From positions 18,906 through 34,327 of the forward strand of contig DADT01000028.1 in the NCBI GenBank assembly GCA_002495065.1: 15,422 nt of DNA. Reading direction: 5' to 3'. The position numbers and the translations under genes are program-made. The notes beneath the pieces were generated by a model, which had not been told where the DNA came from, did not search any database, and saw only the letters and a program-made list of their open reading frames with translations. How positions within the stretch are numbered: position 1 is the stretch's first letter; each line of letters begins with the position of its first letter. Positions 6,482 through 13,235 of this stretch are shown in pieces. Origin of the DNA: Methanoregula sp. UBA471 (GTDB taxonomy: Archaea; Halobacteriota; Methanomicrobia; Methanomicrobiales; Methanospirillaceae).

Positions 6482-6560
6482 ACAAGGTATAAACATTCCA
6501 TAACTCACACCGGTTTAATTAATTTTCACGGGAAATCTTTGGGTTTCAAGAGAGCCGTAA

Positions 6561-6575
6561 TTTAAAAAAAATAAA
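6561..6575 (-). terminator. T-run terminator of the ABC transporter genes
   Basis: On the minus strand a T8 run (6564-6571) within TTTATTTTTTTTAAATT begins 17 bases after the permease stop codon. There is no stable stem; it fits archaeal T-run termination. Confidence 0.5.
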
Positions 6576-6588
6576 TTACCAGCCGCTA

Positions 6589-7347
6589 TCACTCGTTGAA
6601 CTTCTTATACAGCCGGTTCGCAGCGAACTGGAAGATCAAAATGAACACGAGCAGCATCATGATATCCACGGCCGGGCTGAAGCTTGTGGTCCCGGAATAT
6701 GCGGCGTGGATGAGATCGTTCCCGTAGGTGAGGGGCGAGAAATACGTCGCGTACTGGGCTATGCCCGGGATCTGGTCGATGGGGATGAAGATGCCGGAGA
6801 TGAAGATGAGCGGGAGCCGGACCACGTTGAGCATCGACATGATGTCGCCCGGGCTCTCGGTGGGGTACGAAGCGAAGAGGGTCCCCATCGTGGCAAAGCA
6901 GAACGAAGTGAGGAGGACGCCGATGACGAGCGGAGCAATCTGCAGAATCGGGGTGCCGAAGATGATGAGACCCGCGAGGAACGGGACAGACGCGATCCCA
7001 ATGCTGTACAGGAACCCGCTCATGCTCTCACCGAGTACGACCGCGTGCAGGGAGACCGGGGCGGAGATGAGCCGGTCAAAGGTTTTCATCCGGCGCTCGA
7101 TTGGGATTGAGACCGGCTCGATAGACGAGGCTGAGAAGAGGATGGTGATCGCGATGAGGCCGGGGATTAAGACCGAGGGCTCGCCCGGCCTCCCGACCGC
7201 GAACGCGAGGAACATGAAGAGGGGGAAGAGCATGCCCGATACGATGATGTTTGGCTTGAGATAGTAGATGAGCATGTCCTTCTTGGCGATCGCCCAGGCT
7301 GCGATGATTTCTACCCGTAGCTGCCGGAGCCAATCCTGATCAGTCAA
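6589..7347 (-). CDS. ABC-2 type transporter permease
   Basis: This 252-residue integral membrane protein is the transmembrane half of an ABC exporter. About six hydrophobic segments are visible, near residues 32-51, 59-77, 109-130, 138-158, 175-193 and 226-244. The first loop holds the ABC-2 hallmark around ERRMKTFDRLISAPVS (84-99), and a second signature, GIFIPIDQIPG followed by FSPLTYGNDLI, lies in the last third. Related permeases export drugs, lipids or polysaccharides, so the substrate cannot be told. The start codon is TTG at 7347, overlapping the stop of the ATPase gene by 8 bp; a G-rich ribosome site (GGGGGTAAGGA) lies just before it. No ATG near the N-terminus fits better. The overlap suggests coupled translation and a fixed ratio with the ATPase. 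Confidence 0.93.
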   Translation of the reverse strand: MTDQDWLRQLRVEIIAAWAIAKKDMLIYYLKPNIIVSGMLFPLFMFLAFAVGRPGEPSVLIPGLIAITILFSASSIEPVSIPIERRMKTFDRLISAPVSLHAVVLGESMSGFLYSIGIASVPFLAGLIIFGTPILQIAPLVIGVLLTSFCFATMGTLFASYPTESPGDIMSMLNVVRLPLIFISGIFIPIDQIPGIAQYATYFSPLTYGNDLIHAAYSGTTSFSPAVDIMMLLVFILIFQFAANRLYKKFNE

Positions 7348-8296
7348 CGGTCCTTACCCCCTTTGTCCGGACATCGAGGCCGGTCAACCTGATGAATACG
7401 TCTTCCAGGCTTGGGCCGTAGGTGTTGACACTGATCACCCGGGCCTTCTGCGCTTTCGCATATGCCATGACGCCGTCGATCACAGTCGGAGGGTCTTCGG
7501 TGATGAGCCGGAACTTGTCGCCAAGCTTCCGCACTTCGCTCACGGTCGCGATCCCACGGAGGCCTTCTTCCGCATGCGCCGGGACCGGGTCGAGCGCGAC
7601 CTCGACCGACTGGACGCTCTGGATAGTGCCTTTCAGTTTCTCGGGCGAGTCGATGGCGGCGATCATGCCCCGGTTGATGATCGCAACCCGGTCGCAGGTA
7701 AGGTTTGCCTCCTCGATATTATGGGTCGTCAGAAAGACCGTGACCCCTTTGGCGTTGAGGTCCCGGATTACGTCGCGGATGATGAGATTGCTCTGGACAT
7801 CGAGGCCGGAGGTGGGCTCGTCGAGGAAGATGAGCCGGGGGTCGTTGATGAGGCCCATCGCGATCGTGAGCCGCCGCTTCATACCCTTCGAGTACCCGTT
7901 CGTCTTGTCATCCTTCCGCTCCCACAGGCCGAAGAGTTCAAGGAGTTCCCTGCCCCGCTTCTCGCGGAGCGCTTTTTGGACATCATACAGCTGGGCGGTA
8001 AACATCAAGTTCTGCCACGCGGTGAGGTCGGTATAGATGTTCGAGGTTTCGTGCACGATTCCCATGGTTCTGCGGGCCGCGATTGTGTCTTTTACGATAT
8101 CCCTGCCAAAGAGCTGCGCATCACCGCCGGTCGGAACCGTGATGCCGGTCAGGATCCGGATAGTCGTGGTCTTGCCTGCACCGTTAGGACCGAGGAACCC
8201 GAAGGTTTCACCTTCTTTTACGGAAAAGGTGATGTCGTTGAGGGCGACGAGCCTGCCGAAGTGTTTGGTCAGGTGGGAGACCTCGATCGCATTCAT
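7340..8296 (-). CDS. ABC transporter ATP-binding protein (DrrA/CcmA-like)
   Basis: This is the nucleotide-binding subunit that powers the overlapping ABC-2 permease. In 318 residues it shows Walker A GPNGAGKTT (36-44), the signature YSKGMKRR (135-142), Walker B LIFLDE (155-160) followed by PTSGLD, and the switch His192 (TTHN). A C-terminal domain of about 100 residues after position 215 matches the extension found in DrrA-type exporters. The Q-loop reads GIVHETSN (79-86), so the usual Gln is replaced by Glu83. The start ATG has no clear ribosome site. A TTTTAAC box near 8350 on the minus strand is a possible promoter, so the pair may be transcribed apart from the zinc-ribbon gene 135 bp upstream. 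Function as an exporter ATPase is sure; the cargo is unknown. Confidence 0.95.
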   Translation of the reverse strand: MNAIEVSHLTKHFGRLVALNDITFSVKEGETFGFLGPNGAGKTTTIRILTGITVPTGGDAQLFGRDIVKDTIAARRTMGIVHETSNIYTDLTAWQNLMFTAQLYDVQKALREKRGRELLELFGLWERKDDKTNGYSKGMKRRLTIAMGLINDPRLIFLDEPTSGLDVQSNLIIRDVIRDLNAKGVTVFLTTHNIEEANLTCDRVAIINRGMIAAIDSPEKLKGTIQSVQSVEVALDPVPAHAEEGLRGIATVSEVRKLGDKFRLITEDPPTVIDGVMAYAKAQKARVISVNTYGPSLEDVFIRLTGLDVRTKGVRTVD

Positions 8297-8431
8297 TTGT
8301 ACCGGAATTGTTGGGATTGGTGAAAAGGGTGACGGGACAATGACGGGAAGTTAAAAGGGGATGTGAAAATCTGATGTTGCGTGTATCACAAAAGCACCAC
8401 GCAATAATCAATAAAAAAAGAACCGGTCGAT

Positions 8432-9775
8432 CTACCGTCTCAGGAATTTGTGGAGGATGGTCATCTCGCTGCCCTTTGGACCCTTCCTGATCGGGGGTTT
8501 TGTCGGTACAGGAGTCTCATCCTCTTTTTCTTCCTCATCAATCTCCTCTTTTGGAGGGACTTTCTTCTCGCGCGCTGGAGCCGTATGATGGGGTGCTTTC
8601 TTTTCAGCAGGAGCTTCCGGTACCCGGGCATGGGGAAGAGTACGGTGCAGGCTCAGTTTTGTCCCGCACCCGGGACAGAAGTTGGCTGCGAGGGGGAGTT
8701 TTTTCCCACAGTTATGGCAGTACTGGGGGATTTCTGCACTTTCTTCCGGTACCGGGGTTTCCACGGGTTTTTCCTGAACAACCGGACGCCTCGGGGATAC
8801 CTTTTTTTCTTCAGGTTCCTTTGCAGCAGCTGATTCTTCGATCACCGGGCGTTTTGAGGTCTGGAGGGAGGGATGCCTGAGAGGCTGCATGGCACTCTTC
8901 ATCGCGACCTTCATCGCAGACTGCACTTCGCGTTTGCGGACCGCCTGGACATCTGCAGCTTTTACCGGGGTTGCCCCCTGACCGGATTCCTGTTCCGGCA
9001 CTTCCCGTACCTGTGCACGCCGGCGGGCAGGTTCAGCGACGGGGGCTTCCTGCTCCTGCACGTTTCTGGCTGCAAGATGACGTTTGACCGGCGGCTGCTT
9101 TTCATGGTCTTTTGCCGGTGTCCGTTTTGGCTGCAGTTCCTGTCTTTCTGCATGTTTTTCCGGTTCGGCAGGGACCGGCTTTTCCTCACGGACCGGGATC
9201 TCTTCAGCCTGTGGCTCGGGAGATTTTGTTGTCTCCTCTTCATGGAGAAGAGCGATCCACTCGTCGATCTCGTCCGACCGTTCCATGCCATTCTGGACAA
9301 AAACAAGTTTCATTGTCTTGATTTCGTCATCCGGGGAACGGATGGATAGAACAAGGACCGGGTCGGAGTTATCCGAAAATTCGACGATGCTTCCGATAAT
9401 CGAATCCCGTGGAATATCCTTTGCGGTAACTTTGACCTTTTTCTCCTGTGTATCGAGCAAAAAGATGCGCTGGTTGGTGAGGTATGCATGGAAAAAGAAT
9501 TTTTTGACCGTGATGTTGAGCGAGCCGATAAGGACGTGTTCGCCTTTCTGCAGGTATACGGAAAGTCCCCCTTCACCTTCCTCCTCGGTCTCCGACTCTT
9601 CATCTCCGGATCTTATAGTTTTTGCTGCCCCTTTCTCTGCCGTACTGCCTTCGGAGATATTCGGTCTGCCCGCTCCGGTAGTGGATTTCTCGGATTCGTG
9701 AACAATTTTTCCGCCGCAATAGCCGCAGTCGGTTACTTCATCCCGTATATTCATTCCGCAATGGGGGCATTTCAT
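8432..9775 (-). CDS. Zinc-ribbon protein with PH-like domain and long disordered linker
   Basis: The 447-residue protein has two zinc ribbons bracketing a flexible middle. The N-terminal ribbon uses Cys3, Cys6, Cys17 and Cys20 (CPHC...CGYC); the second uses Cys353, Cys356, Cys367 and Cys370 (CHNC...CPGC). Residues about 70-180 look like a PH-type beta domain (EHVLIGSLNITVKK, then AYLTNQRIFLLDT and a closing helix DEIDEWIALLHEE). The stretch 181-350 is Pro/Glu/Lys/Arg-rich and probably disordered, and the tail 381-435 is similar. There is no membrane segment or signal peptide. The ribosome site is GGGAG, 9 bases before ATG. Such architectures occur in archaeal regulators or membrane-surface adaptors, but no activity can be assigned. 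It lies between another zinc-ribbon gene and an ABC exporter. Confidence 0.85.
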   Translation of the reverse strand: MKCPHCGMNIRDEVTDCGYCGGKIVHESEKSTTGAGRPNISEGSTAEKGAAKTIRSGDEESETEEEGEGGLSVYLQKGEHVLIGSLNITVKKFFFHAYLTNQRIFLLDTQEKKVKVTAKDIPRDSIIGSIVEFSDNSDPVLVLSIRSPDDEIKTMKLVFVQNGMERSDEIDEWIALLHEEETTKSPEPQAEEIPVREEKPVPAEPEKHAERQELQPKRTPAKDHEKQPPVKRHLAARNVQEQEAPVAEPARRRAQVREVPEQESGQGATPVKAADVQAVRKREVQSAMKVAMKSAMQPLRHPSLQTSKRPVIEESAAAKEPEEKKVSPRRPVVQEKPVETPVPEESAEIPQYCHNCGKKLPLAANFCPGCGTKLSLHRTLPHARVPEAPAEKKAPHHTAPAREKKVPPKEEIDEEEKEDETPVPTKPPIRKGPKGSEMTILHKFLRR

Positions 9776-9804
9776 TGGTGATCTCCCTTTTTAGTATCCA
9801 GAGT

Positions 9805-9825
9805 GGATAAGTATAATGTTCTCAT
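9805..9825 (-). promoter_or_regulatory. Probable promoter of the PH/zinc-ribbon gene
   Basis: On the minus strand ATTATACTTAT (9809-9819), preceded by a purine-rich GAGAAC, is a fair TATA box. Initiation about 25 bases on would leave a leader of roughly 10-15 bases carrying the GGGAG ribosome site. This would make the gene independent of the one at 9884-11254. Confidence 0.35.
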
Positions 9826-9883
9826 CTGATATGAAAAATTCTCTGGTCGGATCGATCACGGCCTGAAAAGCGGTTCCGTCTCA

Positions 9884-11254
9884 TCAGACGGAGATGAATC
9901 CTTTCAGGAGTTCAGTAATGCGTTTATGCTCCCCTTCATCTCCGCTGGTGTAGGCAAAGACCGCCGCCTCTTTTTTGTTGTTGCAGAGCAGGGCATTCAT
10001 CCTGCAGCGCGTACTGTCCCCGCTGAGAAGGCAGTCTTCCGGCAAAATCCGCCCCAGCGTCTCGTTAATCATGCTGCGGATAGTGTCCGTGCAGTTAATA
10101 ACAGCGTATATTCCGCGGTTGACAACCACAACCAGCACCCCGTTCCTGTCCCCTTCGCGGGAATCCCCGAGCCGGAACGCACCGTACTTTTCGTCACCGT
10201 ACATGTTGAGAAATTCACGATAAAACGGGTCCTGACGTTCCTTGAGCTGAGATAAAAAGAGTCCTGTCTGCAAAGGTAAGTAACGGGAGTACCTGGCGTT
10301 TATGGTGGGGAGAAGGTGGCTGAAAGCGGGATTTTCCATGATCCCGGAAAGAGGTTTTTGTACCCGGGCAAAGACATCCCCCCGTACTGCCCCGGTAAAA
10401 TTCAGTTTCAGAGGTTTGAAAAAGAGCGTCTTTTCCCCGACCGGGACGACAAGGGACCCGTCTTTCAGCTGCGTGAGGCTTCCCGCAGGTAACTTTGGGG
10501 ATGGGCTGCTGTCAGGTTTTTTTCCCACGGGGAGTTGGAGGGGTTTTCCTCCCGGAACAGCCCCCCGCGCGAGAGCCGACCAGGTCTCTGCAGGAAATGT
10601 CTGGTCGAGGTGTTTCCTCCAGAGCGGATCGCGGACGGTAGCGATGGACACCAGCCGGAACTGGGTCCCGACCGGAATAAATTTTGCCCCGCAATACGTG
10701 CATTCAATGTAAAAATCCGTATGGGGAATGCCGAAAAGCTGTTTTCCGACAACCCGGTTCAGTATCCCGGTCCGGCACACCGGGCACATGCTCATCCAGG
10801 ACAAGGAGGAGGCATCGTCGTCATGCCCTGCACCCGGAAGTTTGACGGCTGATGACATCGCCGGACCAGCATCCCAGGTCCATGGTGGGAGCAGCCGCAC
10901 AGCTTTGCAGGGGCGGTGAGCACGGCGGTCAAGGAATTCTGTAGTTTCTGCAATACCTGCACTGCACAGCACCTCAACAATTACCGGGACAACGGTCTTT
11001 CCCGGGATCCTGAGACGCGATTCGATACAGCAGTCGAGTCCGTCATCGGGTTTCACGGCTGCATCCCGGGGTGTCCGGAGTGCAAGGGTTTTGTTGAACT
11101 CGGCATTGAGACATTCCATGGCAACACCGAGCAGTTCACCGGTCACCATTACCCCGCTTCGCAGGAAGGGCAGCCGTGAAACCCGCCTGCTGACTGTTTC
11201 ACCGGCAAGCGCAAACAGTTCCGGGGGAATGGGAAAATACTGGGTGGCTGACAT
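9884..11254 (-). CDS. Hypothetical zinc-ribbon protein
   Basis: The 456-residue protein is not recognised. Its clear motif is a central zinc ribbon with Cys157, Cys160, Cys185 and Cys188 (MCPVC...ECTYCGAKF). The N-terminal part (1-130) mixes a hydrophobic strand pattern with several Cys (75, 76, 97, 116). A Pro/Ser/Lys-rich linker at about 235-260 leads to a C-terminal globular domain with a strong beta strand (NGVLVVVVNRGIYAVIN, 371-387) and a terminal helix. There is no signal peptide or membrane span. No ribosome site precedes the ATG, and a TTTATCC-type TATA box about 30 bases upstream would give a very short leader. The following minus-strand gene also carries zinc ribbons, which suggests a shared process. 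No function is claimed. Confidence 0.82.
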   Translation of the reverse strand: MSATQYFPIPPELFALAGETVSRRVSRLPFLRSGVMVTGELLGVAMECLNAEFNKTLALRTPRDAAVKPDDGLDCCIESRLRIPGKTVVPVIVEVLCSAGIAETTEFLDRRAHRPCKAVRLLPPWTWDAGPAMSSAVKLPGAGHDDDASSLSWMSMCPVCRTGILNRVVGKQLFGIPHTDFYIECTYCGAKFIPVGTQFRLVSIATVRDPLWRKHLDQTFPAETWSALARGAVPGGKPLQLPVGKKPDSSPSPKLPAGSLTQLKDGSLVVPVGEKTLFFKPLKLNFTGAVRGDVFARVQKPLSGIMENPAFSHLLPTINARYSRYLPLQTGLFLSQLKERQDPFYREFLNMYGDEKYGAFRLGDSREGDRNGVLVVVVNRGIYAVINCTDTIRSMINETLGRILPEDCLLSGDSTRCRMNALLCNNKKEAAVFAYTSGDEGEHKRITELLKGFISV

Positions 11255-11348
11255 TTGTTTTAACCGGTTATCCCTCGGAAAGGATAAAGAATCGCACTAT
11301 GGCAAAAGAAGGTCAGGGTAATGAATGAATCCGCCACATTTACAGTGC

Positions 11349-11440
11349 GGGTGAAGCCACAATAAACAGGAATAGTTCACCCTTTGCACCTGCAATCACC
11401 CGCTCATCTTTTATTTCTAAATACCAGCGATACTTTAAAA
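11349..11440 (+). promoter_or_regulatory. Divergent promoter region before the SOUL gene
   Basis: A TATA-like ACTTTAAAAAAG at 11432-11443 could serve the SOUL gene, with a leader of about 35-40 bases. Upstream, GCGGGTGAA (11347-11355) can pair with TTCACCC (11376-11382) or TCACCCGC (11396-11403), giving alternative inverted repeats of 7-8 bp that could bind a regulator. Confidence 0.35.
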
Positions 11441-11500
11441 AAGTGGAACACCCCCTCAGTTCGGTGATGGATACTTCATTAACAGGAGATGACCGCACGC

Positions 11501-12019
11501 ATGACCGAGACCGTTGCCTATGAAATTACCGGAAAGATCGGACAGATAGAGTTCCGGAAATACCCCCGGATGGTACTGGCGACCGTTGCGGATGACGGAG
11601 ATGACCGGGGATTTAATGTGCTTTTCTCCTATATCACCGGGAACAATCAACCACGGACGAAAATTCCGATGACTGCCCCGGTAATCACCTCTGAAAAGAT
11701 CCAGATGACTGCCCCGGTGATTTCCGATAGGAGATCAATGTCATTTGTGATGCCGGAGGGTAAGCGGGAGGAGGATATGCCGGTTCCTTTGGACCAGCGT
11801 GTGAAGATCTCCACGCTTCCCCCGCGGGAGGTCGCCGTCATACAGTTTAAAGGATATGCCTCACAGGAGGATGTCAATACTGCGAAGGTCCGGCTGCTTG
11901 AGGGACTGAAAAAAGCCGGCATTACCGGCACCGGACAGCCGGTACTCATGCGGTATAATGCACCATGGACACCCGGGTTCCTGCGGAGGAATGAGGTGGG
12001 GGTGGAAATAAAACGTTAA
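11501..12019 (+). CDS. SOUL family haem-binding protein
   Basis: The 172-residue protein belongs to the SOUL/HEBP family, which binds haem or related tetrapyrroles; a role in methanogen tetrapyrrole or redox handling is possible but unproven. The hallmark paired motifs are IPMTAPV (55-61) and QMTAPV (68-73), after an N-terminal strand IGQIEFRKYPRMVLATV. The last part reads GQPVLMRYNAPWTPGFLRRNEV, typical of the family C-terminus. There is no signal peptide, so it is cytoplasmic. The start at 11501 is preferred over the ATG at 11489, because AGGAGATGA (11484-11492) is a nearly ideal ribosome site 8 bases before 11501 and would overlap the earlier ATG. It stands alone between divergent and convergent neighbours. 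Confidence 0.92.
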   Translation: MTETVAYEITGKIGQIEFRKYPRMVLATVADDGDDRGFNVLFSYITGNNQPRTKIPMTAPVITSEKIQMTAPVISDRRSMSFVMPEGKREEDMPVPLDQRVKISTLPPREVAVIQFKGYASQEDVNTAKVRLLEGLKKAGITGTGQPVLMRYNAPWTPGFLRRNEVGVEIKR

Positions 12020-12038
12020 AAGCCTGGAATGAAAAACG

Positions 12039-12058
12039 GTCTGATTTTCATTTCAGAC
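12039..12058 (+). terminator. Possible terminator hairpin after the SOUL gene
   Basis: GTCTGA-TTTTCATT-TCAGAC forms a 6-bp stem 20 bases after the stop, with no long T-run after it. It is only a weak terminator candidate. Confidence 0.35.
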
Positions 12059-12132
12059 AGGAATTCGCTCTTATGAAAGAGGTTGCTACCTCCCCCAGTG
12101 CAGAAACATGATAGAGATGTAGAAGTTTTCGC

Positions 12133-12170
12133 GAAATTTTAAATATAATCCGGTCCCGGCAGCTCATCGA
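12133..12170 (+). promoter_or_regulatory. Strong TATA box facing repeat copy 4
   Basis: TTTTAAATATAAT (12137-12149) with an upstream GCGAAA is one of the best archaeal TATA/BRE matches in the window. The predicted start, near 12168, lies about 10 bases before the repeat. No credible gene follows: the first ATG (12175) opens a 9-codon frame. The promoter could therefore drive a short RNA through the repeat. Confidence 0.4.
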
Positions 12171-12177
12171 AGCAATG

Positions 12178-12295
12178 AAGGATGAACGCCGCCACCCCCG
12201 ATGAGGCGCCCCCGTGGCGGATCAGTGACGGAAATTCATCACACCTTCGTTGACCCGCCGTGCCTCGGAGAGGCCCTGAGGCGGGTGACCCTCAC
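12178..12295 (-). repeat. Dispersed two-hairpin repeat, copy 4 (inverted)
   Basis: This copy is in the opposite orientation to copies 1-3. Read on the minus strand it starts GAGGGTCACCCGCC, has the perfect nested hairpin (CCCGCC/GGCGGG around GCCTC-TCC-GAGGC), an AT-richer spacer without the T-run, and a second hairpin with perfect 7-bp arms CCGCCAC/GTGGCGG, ending GGCGTTCATC. It lies in the convergent gap between the SOUL gene (ends 12019) and sucD (ends 12357). A plus-strand frame crossing it and part of sucD antisense is a by-product. Confidence 0.88.
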
Positions 12296-12356
12296 AAATG
12301 GTCACTTCACCTCCGATGAAATACGATATTCAAGATTTATTCAGATCAATTCCCAT

Positions 12357-13235
12357 TCAGCAATGACCCTTGAACAAATCACGCACCATATCCGGTATCT
12401 CAGACGGACGGGATGCCACCGGCACGCCCAGCTTCCTGAGCCGGCCGATCTTGGAGCGGGCATCACCTTCACCACCTTCAACGATGGCACCGGCATGGCC
12501 CATGCGTTTGTCCGGGGGAGCTGATATTCCCGCAATATACGACACGATCGGGAGATCGGTGGACTTGGCCCCTTCCTCTTCAAGGTTCCCGCCCACTTCA
12601 CCGATGAGCACTACGGCTTTTGTCTGCGGGTCTTTTTCAAACCGCTGCAGTACATCGACAAAGGTCTGGCCGATTACCGGATCGCCACCGATACCAACAA
12701 CGGTGCTCTGCCCGATGCCTGCCCGGGTAAGCTCGTCCACGACTTCGTACGTCAGTGTGCCGCTCCGGGATATCACCCCGACATTACCGCGCAGGAATAA
12801 TCCCGCCGGCATGATCCCCATCTTCACTTCTCCGGGAGAGAGGAGTCCGGGGCAGTTGGGGCCGATGACACTGCACCCTTCCATCTTTGCGAAGGCGAGC
12901 GCTTTCATCGTATCATGCACCGGGATATGCTCGGTGATCGCCACGATGGTCTCGATGCCGGCATGTGCCTCTTCCATGATGGAATCGGCAGCAGCCATGG
13001 CCGGCACGAAAATGACGCTGGCCGAGATATCGTGGTCCCGCATCGCCTCTTTCACGGTATTGTAGACCGGGACGCCGTGGACCTCTTTGCCCCCCTTGCC
13101 GGGAGTCACGCCTGCCACGACACCCCGTGCGCCTACCTCACGTGCATAGGCATTCATCAGCCCGATGTGAAACTCACCCTGTTTTCCGGTGGCTCCCTGC
13201 ACTAAGACACCGGTTTTTTTATCCCCGTAGATCAT
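12357..13235 (-). CDS. sucD: Succinyl-CoA synthetase (succinate-CoA ligase), alpha subunit
   Basis: SucD and SucC interconvert succinyl-CoA and succinate with NDP phosphorylation or NTP use. The 292-residue alpha subunit carries the CoA-binding loop GATGKQG (14-20) and the phosphohistidine His247 in RMGHAGA, matching His246 of the E. coli enzyme; GPNCPG is at 125-130. Length is normal. The ATG overlaps the sucC stop by 4 bp (ATGA). It is the last gene of the korB-korC-sucC-sucD run, and repeat copy 4 lies about 60 bp beyond its stop. In Methanomicrobiales the enzyme is generally placed in the incomplete reductive TCA route to 2-oxoglutarate, where it would activate succinate; that direction is inferred. 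Confidence 0.97.
   Translation of the reverse strand: MIYGDKKTGVLVQGATGKQGEFHIGLMNAYAREVGARGVVAGVTPGKGGKEVHGVPVYNTVKEAMRDHDISASVIFVPAMAAADSIMEEAHAGIETIVAITEHIPVHDTMKALAFAKMEGCSVIGPNCPGLLSPGEVKMGIMPAGLFLRGNVGVISRSGTLTYEVVDELTRAGIGQSTVVGIGGDPVIGQTFVDVLQRFEKDPQTKAVVLIGEVGGNLEEEGAKSTDLPIVSYIAGISAPPDKRMGHAGAIVEGGEGDARSKIGRLRKLGVPVASRPSEIPDMVRDLFKGHC

Noticed and set aside
6314..6508. Minus-strand frame of 64 codons
   Set aside because: It mainly reads through repeat copy 3 and shares a peptide with another unrelated frame over copy 4.
8873..9701. Plus-strand frames of 158 and 205 codons
   Set aside because: They run antisense to the zinc-ribbon/PH-like gene, in the low-complexity linker where opposite frames stay open by composition.
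12178..12295. C/D-box or H/ACA guide RNA in the repeat (ATGATGA-like and CTGA words)
   Set aside because: The words are not in all copies, spacing is wrong for archaeal C/D RNAs, and no ACA follows the hairpins.
12201..12524. Plus-strand frame of 107 codons
   Set aside because: It is composed of repeat copy 4 and the antisense of the end of sucD.
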